Positions 13,902 through 20,079 of a stretch of 20,079 nucleotides of DNA are shown here, piece after piece. The stretch's first letter is position 1; each line of letters begins with the position of its first letter. The notes beneath the pieces were generated by a model. That model was not told where the DNA came from. It saw nothing but the letters and a program-made list of their open reading frames with translations, and ran no database searches. Source of the DNA: Acidobacteriota bacterium (GTDB lineage: Bacteria; Acidobacteriota; Terriglobia; UBA7540); NCBI GenBank assembly GCA_021827245.1, contig JAKAWN010000073.1, positions 1 to 20,079 of the forward strand. The letters run 5' to 3'. The position numbers and the translations under genes were made by a program.

Positions 13902-14699
13902 ATGAACATGATCGAGATTTCTTCGTTGACTCGGCGCTTTGGCGGCTTGACGGCGGTGGACGAGCTGGATCTCTACGTTCCTGCGAGCGAGATCTTCGGC
14001 CTATTAGGGCCAAACGGGGCGGGCAAGACGACGGTGGTCAAGATGCTGACCACGTTGCTGCCTCCGACATCGGGCCAGGCCACTGTTGCAGGTTTTGATG
14101 TGCATAGCAGTGCGGCGCGCGTGCGGGCGGAAATCGGCTACGTACCGCAACTGGTATCAGTGGACGGAACATTGACGGCCTACGAGAACCTCCTCGTCTT
14201 TGCCAAGATCTATGGCGTGCCCCGGTCGGAGCGGCGGGCGCGGATCGATCAGGCCTTGAAATTCGTCGGCCTCGAGGAATCGGCGCATCGGCAGGTGCGC
14301 GGCTATTCAGGCGGCATGATGCGGCGCTTAGAGATCGCCTTGGCGATTCTGCATCGCCCGCGAGTCCTGTTTCTTGATGAACCGACTGTGGGGCTGGATC
14401 CGCTGGCTCGGCAAGCAGTCTGGCGCCACCTGCGCCTGCTGCGACAGGACTACGGCATGACGATTTTTTTGACAACGCACTTCATGGAAGAAGCAGAAAA
14501 CTTGTGTGATCGGGTGGCCATCATGAACCTGGGGCGTGTAGCAGCCCTCGGGCGGCCTGAAGACTTGAAGACATCGATCGGTCGTCCTGATGCCACGCTC
14601 GACGAAGTATTTGCCCATTACACAGGAAATGTGCTGGATAACGGAGGCAATTACCGTGAAATCTCGCGCAATCGACGGACCGCCGCCCGCTTGGGTTGA
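13902..14699 (+). CDS. ABC-2 exporter B, ATP-binding protein (DrrA-like)
   Basis: 265 residues from the ATG at 13902, with AGGG 8 bases upstream; a second ATG follows at 13908. All nucleotide-binding motifs are standard: Walker A GPNGAGKT (36-43), Q-loop Q83 (YVPQ), signature YSGGMMRR (135-142), Walker B VLFLDE (155-160) and H193 (TTHF). The order and spacing, and the C-terminal DATLDEVFAHYTG segment, match the DrrA/NodI-like group of drug and polysaccharide exporters. The last 44 bases overlap the start of the permease gene, pointing to translational coupling. It differs from ATPase A in having a normal Q-loop and a different C-terminus. It is probably part of the marR-led unit, since only 16 bases separate them. 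Confidence 0.92.
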   Translation: MNMIEISSLTRRFGGLTAVDELDLYVPASEIFGLLGPNGAGKTTVVKMLTTLLPPTSGQATVAGFDVHSSAARVRAEIGYVPQLVSVDGTLTAYENLLVFAKIYGVPRSERRARIDQALKFVGLEESAHRQVRGYSGGMMRRLEIALAILHRPRVLFLDEPTVGLDPLARQAVWRHLRLLRQDYGMTIFLTTHFMEEAENLCDRVAIMNLGRVAALGRPEDLKTSIGRPDATLDEVFAHYTGNVLDNGGNYREISRNRRTAARLG

Positions 14700-15501
14700 G
14701 GTGGGAACTGTCTCGGCAGTAGCAAGTCATTCGCCTCGATTCATGCGCCAATGCCTAGCCCTGGCTGAAATGGAACTGCGGAAGCTCCGGCACGACCCGA
14801 CGGAATTAGTGACGCGAGCCGTCCAGCCGGCATTGTGGCTTGCGATCTTTGGCGAGGTGTTTACGCGGATACGGGCCATCCCTACCGGGCACTTGCGCTA
14901 TCTGGACTTCATGGCGCCGGGCGTGCTGGCGCAGAGTGTGCTATTCATAGCGATTTTTTACGGCATCGCGGTCATTTGGGAGCGCGATCTCGGCATTGTC
15001 CATAAGCTCCTGGTGAGTCCCGCGTCGCGCATGGCGCTCGTGACCGGGAAGGCATTGTCCGCCGGGGTGCGAGGACTGGCACAGGGATGCACTGTCTACC
15101 TGCTGGCATGGCTGCTGGGGGTGAGAATCAAATGGCAGCTTGGTCCGCTGGCAGGCGTGGCCATTGCGGTCATGCTGGGCGCCGCTGCTTTTTCAACGTT
15201 TTCACTCATTGTGGCTTGCATCGTCAAGACTCGTGAACGGTTCATGGGCATCGGACAGATATTGACGATGCCCTTGTTTTTTGCCAGCAACGCGGTCTAT
15301 CCGATTTCGATCATGCCGGAATGGCTGAAGCTGGTCGCAAGGATTAACCCTTTGACCTATGAGGTGGATGCAATGCGCGCTCTGATGGTCGAAGGCGGCA
15401 GCACCTTGTACGGCATTGGCGTGGATTTTATCGTGCTGGCGGGGATAACTCTGGTTTTGGCAGGCGTGGCGTCCAGACTGTATCCGAACCTTGCCCGGTA
15501 G
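14656..15501 (+). CDS. ABC-2 exporter B, permease (DrrB-like)
   Basis: 281 residues from a GTG at 14656, chosen because GGAGG lies 8 bases upstream, inside the end of the ATPase gene. An ATG at 14743 would give a shorter N-terminus and is the main alternative. The protein has about six membrane segments, including LVTRAVQPALWLAIFGEVF, VLAQSVLFIAIFYGIAVIW, VAIAVMLGAAAFSTFSLIVAC, ILTMPLFFASNAVYPI and VDFIVLAGITLVLAGVAS. The ABC-2 signature region before the last segment is clear: ASNAVYPISIMPEWLK followed by INPLTYEVDAMRALM. It should form the membrane half of exporter B with the ATPase just upstream. Family members export anthracyclines, antibiotics or lipids; the substrate here is not known. 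Confidence 0.9.
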   Translation: MKSRAIDGPPPAWVEVGTVSAVASHSPRFMRQCLALAEMELRKLRHDPTELVTRAVQPALWLAIFGEVFTRIRAIPTGHLRYLDFMAPGVLAQSVLFIAIFYGIAVIWERDLGIVHKLLVSPASRMALVTGKALSAGVRGLAQGCTVYLLAWLLGVRIKWQLGPLAGVAIAVMLGAAAFSTFSLIVACIVKTRERFMGIGQILTMPLFFASNAVYPISIMPEWLKLVARINPLTYEVDAMRALMVEGGSTLYGIGVDFIVLAGITLVLAGVASRLYPNLAR

Positions 15502-15578
15502 CGAGGTTCAAAGACAACATTCTTGGCGGGTGTTCGCCAAATGTAGTTGGACGAGGGACGTCCGAGGAGGGATGGTTT

Positions 15579-16736
15579 GTGAGCGAGAAAGCAATGAAAC
15601 CGAGCCGATGGCCGATTGTGGCTCTGGCTGCGTTCGGGCTCGCTTTCTGCTCCGGATGTGGACAGCGAACCACTTTTTCACCTCGGTCATCTGCGCCAGT
15701 CGTTGAAGTCGCGTCCGTCATCCAGAAAGACGTGCCCATTTACGGCGAGTGGGTGGGAACCCTCCAGGGTTACCTTACCGCCCAGATCTCGCCGCAGGTG
15801 AGTGGCTACCTGATCCGGCAGGACTACCATGAAGGGGGCCTGGTGAAGAAGGACGAGGTTCTCTTCGAAATTGACCCTCGGCCATTCCAGGCGGTGCTTG
15901 ACCAGGCAAAGGCACAACTCGCTCAAGCCGAAGCGCAACTGGCCAAATCGACTCTTGATGTTAACCGAGACATTCCTGAAGCCCGGGCACACGCCATTCC
16001 TCAGAGCCAGCTTGACAACGACCGGCAGGCGCAACTGGCAGCGAAGGCAGCCGTCGAGGCGGGCGAAGCAGCCGTTGAGCAGGCGGCGCTCAATCTCGGC
16101 TATACGAAGGTACGTTCGCTGATCCCCGGAATCGCCGGAATTACCACAGTGCAAGTGGGAAACCTGGTTGGACCCTCCACCGTGCTGACGTCGGTTTCCG
16201 AGGTAAATCCGATCAAAGTCTACTTCCCTATCACGGGGGCTGAATATTTGCGGATTGCCAACCGTGTTGGCGGCGCCGTAAATCTGCTTTCCCGGCTCGA
16301 TCCGATCCCGCTGCAGTTAATACTGTCGAACGGCGAAACTTACGGCTATAAGGGAAGAATTCTCTTCACTGACCGGCAGGTGGATCCCCAAACTGGAACC
16401 ATCCAGATCGTAGGCACCTTCCCGAATCCCCGTAACATTCTCCGGCCGGGGGACACATGCCGCGTCCGCGCGGTCACCGAGTTGATCAAAGGCGCGCTCC
16501 TTGTTCCCCAGCGCGCCGTGACGGAGCTGCAAGGAGGCTACGAGGTCGCGGTGGTGGGGCCGGACAACAAGATCAACGTCCGTAGCGTCGAGGTCGGAGA
16601 GCGAGTGGGAACGATGTGGGTCATCAATCAAGGGTTGAACCCCGGCCAGCGCGTCGTGGCCGAGGGAACTCAAAAGGTGAGGGACGGCATGGCGGTCACG
16701 CCGAAACCTTACACTCCGTCTTCCGAGGGGAATTGA
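15579..16736 (+). CDS. RND efflux periplasmic adaptor (membrane fusion protein)
   Basis: 385 residues from a GTG at 15579, with GAGGAGGG 7 bases upstream. The N-terminus has a short hydrophobic signal ending in CSGC (24-27), so it is probably a lipoprotein anchored at Cys27 in the inner membrane, although Cys at the -3 position is not a standard lipobox. The lipoyl half-motifs are LTAQISPQVSGYL and YHEGGLVKKDEVLFEIDPRPF. They flank the AQLAQAEAQLAK/QAQLAAKAAVEAG helical hairpin that meets the outer-membrane factor. IAGITTVQVGNLVGP, a beta-barrel part (YGYKGRILFTDRQVDPQTGT) and the membrane-proximal part follow. It would link the RND transporter, 3 bases downstream, to the outer-membrane channel. 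AcrA/MexA-like in layout. Confidence 0.93.
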   Translation: MSEKAMKPSRWPIVALAAFGLAFCSGCGQRTTFSPRSSAPVVEVASVIQKDVPIYGEWVGTLQGYLTAQISPQVSGYLIRQDYHEGGLVKKDEVLFEIDPRPFQAVLDQAKAQLAQAEAQLAKSTLDVNRDIPEARAHAIPQSQLDNDRQAQLAAKAAVEAGEAAVEQAALNLGYTKVRSLIPGIAGITTVQVGNLVGPSTVLTSVSEVNPIKVYFPITGAEYLRIANRVGGAVNLLSRLDPIPLQLILSNGETYGYKGRILFTDRQVDPQTGTIQIVGTFPNPRNILRPGDTCRVRAVTELIKGALLVPQRAVTELQGGYEVAVVGPDNKINVRSVEVGERVGTMWVINQGLNPGQRVVAEGTQKVRDGMAVTPKPYTPSSEGN

Positions 16737-16739
16737 TCG

Positions 16740-19700
16740 ATGTCGAAATTCTTCATCAACCGCCCTATCGTTGCCATGGTGATCGCGATCCTCACGGTTA
16801 TCGTGGGTGCGATTACCATCATCCGGCTTCCCGTCGCCCAATTCCCGAACATCGTTCCGCCCGAAACCAGGATTATGGCGACGTTTGTCGGCGCTAATGC
16901 AGAAACCCTGGCGCAATCCGTAGCAACCCCTATCGAAGAGCAGATGAGCGGCGTTGACAACATGAACTACATGTACTCGATCAATGCGACCGCCAACGGC
17001 GCGATGACCATGATCGTAGATTTTGCTGTCGGCACCGACCCGAATACGGACCTTATTCTTAGCCAAATCCGCGAAACGCAGGCATCCCCCCTATTGCCGG
17101 CGGCGGTGGCGCAGTATGGCGTCACAGTGCAAAAGGCGACAACGGCCCCTCTGATGCTCGTAGCCCTCTATTCCCCTCATGGGACACACGACGCGCGATT
17201 TCTTGCGAACTATGCTTACATCAATCTCGGCGACCCGATCACACGCCTGCCGGGTGTCGCGAACATTCAGATTTTCGGCTCGGGCCAATATGCCATGCGG
17301 ATCTGGCTCAAGCCAGCCGCGCTGGCCAGGCTGGGGATAACCGTCTCGGACGTTATCAACGCGGTGGAGTCGCAAAACACGGTCAACCCGGCCGGGCAGG
17401 TCGGCAGTGAGCCGGCGCCGCAGGGCCAGGAGTTCACCTATTCCGTGCAAGCGCAAGGGCGCCTGGTGACGCCCCAGCAATTTGGCGACATCGTCGTCCG
17501 GGAAGAGCCCAATGGCGGCATCGTTCGCGTTAAAGATGTGGCGCAGGTCGAGTTAGGCTCGCAGTATTACACCATCAGGAGTCGACTGAACGGTGAACCT
17601 ACCGCAGCCATTGCCGTTTACCAGATGCCAGGCTCCAATGCCGTCAACACCGCTAATGCCGTCAGGAACCTGATGGCCCAGATGAAGAATCACTTTCCCC
17701 AGGATATGGCTTATGCCATATCGGTTGACCAGACCCGAGCAGTGACCGAAGGGCTCAAGGAAATCTTGATTACCCTGGGCATTGCCCTGGTCCTGGTCAT
17801 TCTGGTGGTCTATATTTTCCTGCAAGGCTGGCGGGCCACGCTAATCCCGATGCTTGCCGTACCCGTTGCCTTGGTCGGCACTTTTGCCGTCTTCCCCTTA
17901 TTTGGTTTCTCGATAAACACACTTTCAATGTTTGGCATGGTGCTGGCCATCGGCCTTGTAGTGGATGACGCGATTGTGGTCGTCGAGGTAATTGAACGCC
18001 ATATCGAAGAGGGGCTCGCTCCCAAGGCTGCCGCCTTGAAAGGCATGGAAGAGATTTCGGGCCCTGTGATCGGCATCGCACTCGTTCTTTCCTCGGTCTT
18101 TGTGCCCACGGCATTCATTCCGGGCATAACCGGCCGGCTTTACCAGCAGTTTGCGGTAACGATCGCGATTTCCGTCATCATTTCCGCTTTCAACGCGCTC
18201 AGCCTCAGCCCTGCGCTGGCTGCCCTACTGCTACGGCCGGGGAAGTTACGAGGAGGGCCGCTGAAGTGGTTCTTCAGCTGGTTCAACCGCGTTTTCCGGA
18301 GCGCGACGAACGGTTATGTTCGTGCGTGTGGGGGCTTGATTCACAAGGGCGCGGTAGCAATGACAATCCTCGTGTTGTTTGGGGTGGCAGCCGTTTACTT
18401 CGGAAAGAAGCTGCCGACCGGCTTCTTGCCCGATGAGGACCAGGGCTATCTCTTTATCAATCTTCAGCTTCCCACCTCGGCTTCACTCCAGAGGACCGAC
18501 GCAGCGGCGAGAGGAATCGAAGGCATCCTGGCGAAGACGCCGGGGGTTCGGTACACCACCAGCGTGATTGGCTTCAGCTTGCTCAGTTTGGTTCAAACCA
18601 GTTACAGCGCCTTCTTCTTTATCATGGAGAAACCCTGGAGCAGCCGGGAGCAGAGAGACGAGCAGTACCAGGTCATCAAGGAGCATCTGAATCGGGAACT
18701 GAGCCGGCTTCCGCAGGGAACCGCCTTCAGCTTCTCCCCGCCGGCTATTCCCGGCGTGGGCACGTCGGGGGGATTCACGTTCGTCCTTGAAGACCGGGGC
18801 GGGCATGACATTCCATGGCTCGCGGCCAATGTCAATAAATTCCTTGCCGCGGTCCGTAAGCGGCCGGAAATAGCGGGCGTAACCACTTCGTTTTTGCCGA
18901 GTGTGCCGCAGAAGTTCATCGCGGTGGACCGCGACAAGGCGCTGAAGCTCGGCGTGCCCATTGCGCAAATTTATCAGACGGTGCAGACATTCATGGGCGG
19001 ATATTTCGTCAACTATTTCAATCGCTTTGGAAGGCAGTGGCAGGTTTATGTTGAAGGCGCAGGCCCTTATCGCACGACAACCAGGGATTTGAGCCAATAC
19101 TACGTCCGAAACAACAGTGGGACCATGGTTCCTCTATCCGCCCTGGCCCACTTCGAGCCGCGCATGGGCCCTGAATTCATCATGCACTACAACGAGTATC
19201 CGGCGGCTCAGATCAATGGCAGCGCCGCGCCAGGGTACAGTTCCGGGCAAGCTACGGCAGCTCTTGAACAGGTCTTTGATCAGACGATGCCGCAAGGCAT
19301 GGGCTACGACTACATGGGCATGTCGTTTCAGGAGAAACAGGCGGCCAAGGGCGTTTCGGCAACAACCATCTTCGGGCTGTCATTGCTATTTGTATTCCTG
19401 ATTCTGGCGGCCCTCTATGAAAGCTGGTCACTGCCCTTCAGTGTGCTGTTGAGCACACCTGTGGCAGTTTTTGGGGCTTTTGGCGTACTACTCTTGCGCC
19501 GCGTCGTCGATCTGTCTTTGCTGCCGCCGTACATGGTCGAGCTCCAAAATGACGTGTACGCACAAATCGGGCTCGTAATGCTCATCGGTCTTGCCGCCAA
19601 GAACGCCATCCTGATTGTTGCCTTCGCCAAGGAGCAGTATGAAAAAGGCCGGCCTCTGGTGGAAGCGGCGCTCGAGGGCGCGCGTCTGCGTCTGCGGCCG

Positions 19701-19943
19701 ATTCTCATGACTTCCTTTGCGTTTATTTTTGGTGTGGCTCCCTTGTGGGTAGCGTCGGGTGCAGGTGCTGTGTCCCGGCAGATTATGGGCACTACCGTCA
19801 TCGGCGGAATGGTGGGGGCGAGCTTGATCGGGATCTTCTTTGTTCCTGCCATATTCTGTGTAGTTGAGAAGCTTTCGGGGGCAGCGCGGCACGAGGCGGC
19901 TCGCCAACTGGCGCCCGGGGAAGTACCGGGTGAAGGCAAATAA
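16740..19943 (+). CDS. RND multidrug efflux transporter of the HAE1 (AcrB-like) group
   Basis: 1067 residues, full length for the family. It uses the proton gradient to move hydrophobic compounds from the periplasm and membrane to the outer-membrane channel. The N-terminus [14 protein letters not shown] and the duplicated 12-helix plan are typical. Proton relay residues are present: D409/D410 in [13 protein letters not shown]954 in [13 protein letters not shown], and the arginine of [12 protein letters not shown] (R986). The large periplasmic loops contain the usual [31 protein letters not shown] and [19 protein letters not shown] segments. It begins 3 bases after the adaptor stop and ends directly against the next ATG, so the three pump genes are one operon. 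The substrate cannot be predicted from these motifs. Confidence 0.96.
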   Translation: MSKFFINRPIVAMVIAILTVIVGAITIIRLPVAQFPNIVPPETRIMATFVGANAETLAQSVATPIEEQMSGVDNMNYMYSINATANGAMTMIVDFAVGTDPNTDLILSQIRETQASPLLPAAVAQYGVTVQKATTAPLMLVALYSPHGTHDARFLANYAYINLGDPITRLPGVANIQIFGSGQYAMRIWLKPAALARLGITVSDVINAVESQNTVNPAGQVGSEPAPQGQEFTYSVQAQGRLVTPQQFGDIVVREEPNGGIVRVKDVAQVELGSQYYTIRSRLNGEPTAAIAVYQMPGSNAVNTANAVRNLMAQMKNHFPQDMAYAISVDQTRAVTEGLKEILITLGIALVLVILVVYIFLQGWRATLIPMLAVPVALVGTFAVFPLFGFSINTLSMFGMVLAIGLVVDDAIVVVEVIERHIEEGLAPKAAALKGMEEISGPVIGIALVLSSVFVPTAFIPGITGRLYQQFAVTIAISVIISAFNALSLSPALAALLLRPGKLRGGPLKWFFSWFNRVFRSATNGYVRACGGLIHKGAVAMTILVLFGVAAVYFGKKLPTGFLPDEDQGYLFINLQLPTSASLQRTDAAARGIEGILAKTPGVRYTTSVIGFSLLSLVQTSYSAFFFIMEKPWSSREQRDEQYQVIKEHLNRELSRLPQGTAFSFSPPAIPGVGTSGGFTFVLEDRGGHDIPWLAANVNKFLAAVRKRPEIAGVTTSFLPSVPQKFIAVDRDKALKLGVPIAQIYQTVQTFMGGYFVNYFNRFGRQWQVYVEGAGPYRTTTRDLSQYYVRNNSGTMVPLSALAHFEPRMGPEFIMHYNEYPAAQINGSAAPGYSSGQATAALEQVFDQTMPQGMGYDYMGMSFQEKQAAKGVSATTIFGLSLLFVFLILAALYESWSLPFSVLLSTPVAVFGAFGVLLLRRVVDLSLLPPYMVELQNDVYAQIGLVMLIGLAAKNAILIVAFAKEQYEKGRPLVEAALEGARLRLRPILMTSFAFIFGVAPLWVASGAGAVSRQIMGTTVIGGMVGASLIGIFFVPAIFCVVEKLSGAARHEAARQLAPGEVPGEGK

Positions 19944-20079
19944 ATGAAGAAGATCTTGCTCTTTGCGTTGATTGTTATTCTCCCGGGTTGTATGGTCGGG
20001 CCGAAGTACCGGCGGCCGCCCGTCAGCGTTCCCAAGTCCTTTCGCGGCCAGTTCCCACCAACGGTTCCGGCAGCCAAGG
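19944..20079 (+). CDS. Outer-membrane efflux factor, N-terminal fragment cut by window edge
   Basis: Only the first 45 codons are in the window. The ATG follows the stop codon of the RND gene with no gap. The start is a lipoprotein signal (MKKILLFALIVILPGC), with acylation expected at Cys16. It is followed by MVGPKYRRPPV, the characteristic N-terminus of mature OprM/NodT-type outer-membrane factors, which trimerise into the exit duct of tripartite pumps. Together with the adaptor and the RND protein it completes the tripartite system. The rest of the gene lies beyond the window. Confidence 0.88.
   Translation, partial: MKKILLFALIVILPGCMVGPKYRRPPVSVPKSFRGQFPPTVPAAK

Noticed and set aside
1..20079. 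CRISPR arrays, tRNA or rRNA genes, phage or toxin-antitoxin modules
   Set aside because: No regularly spaced repeats, no tRNA-like cloverleaf or rRNA sequence, and no recognisable phage or toxin-antitoxin proteins were found on either strand.

Overview
The window looks like a chromosomal segment of a soil or sediment bacterium, most plausibly an Acidobacteriota (Terriglobia/Bryobacterales-like) member. This rests on gene content: Tat-exported enolase-superfamily proteins in tandem, a GH92 mannosidase, and a divergent RpoD-like sigma factor beside receiver-domain proteins. It is also consistent with moderately high GC. The assignment is inference, since no rRNA or other phylogenetic marker is present.

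Layout. (1) 1-4115: the left edge holds a decayed C-terminal remnant of an IS1380-like transposase, followed on the minus strand by two tandem paralogues of a Tat-secreted mandelate racemase/muconate lactonizing-type protein. The duplication includes about 400 bp of upstream DNA. A 111-bp non-coding block there is identical between copies although the proteins have diverged. (2) 4115-8570: an RpoD-like sigma-70 factor, a small degenerate receiver-like protein, a canonical single-domain response regulator and an NADPH-dependent FMN reductase, all on the plus strand with long non-coding gaps. (3) 8570-11555: a secreted GH92 glycosidase with a long, T-rich upstream region. (4) 11556-20079: an all-plus-strand export cluster. 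It contains ABC-2 exporter A (ATPase and permease), a MarR-family regulator, ABC-2 exporter B (ATPase and permease), and an RND tripartite efflux pump (adaptor lipoprotein, inner-membrane transporter, and the first 45 codons of an outer-membrane factor cut by the window edge).

How they fit together. The export genes are closely spaced, and exporter B, the adaptor, the RND pump and the outer-membrane factor look like one transcription unit led by the MarR gene. MarR proteins commonly repress adjacent efflux genes and are released by small aromatic ligands, so the cluster reads as an inducible multidrug or metabolite export locus. A near-consensus sigma-70 promoter with an overlapping palindrome lies inside the 5' end of the marR reading frame. 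Two 12-bp direct repeats exactly 40 bp apart precede exporter A, the second lying against its start codon. Both are good candidates for regulatory sites.

I found no clear new defence, CRISPR or mobile system. The most informative oddities are the invariant 111-bp block in the tandem duplication, the receiver-like protein lacking its phosphorylation residues, the promoter/operator inside marR, and the paired direct repeats before exporter A.
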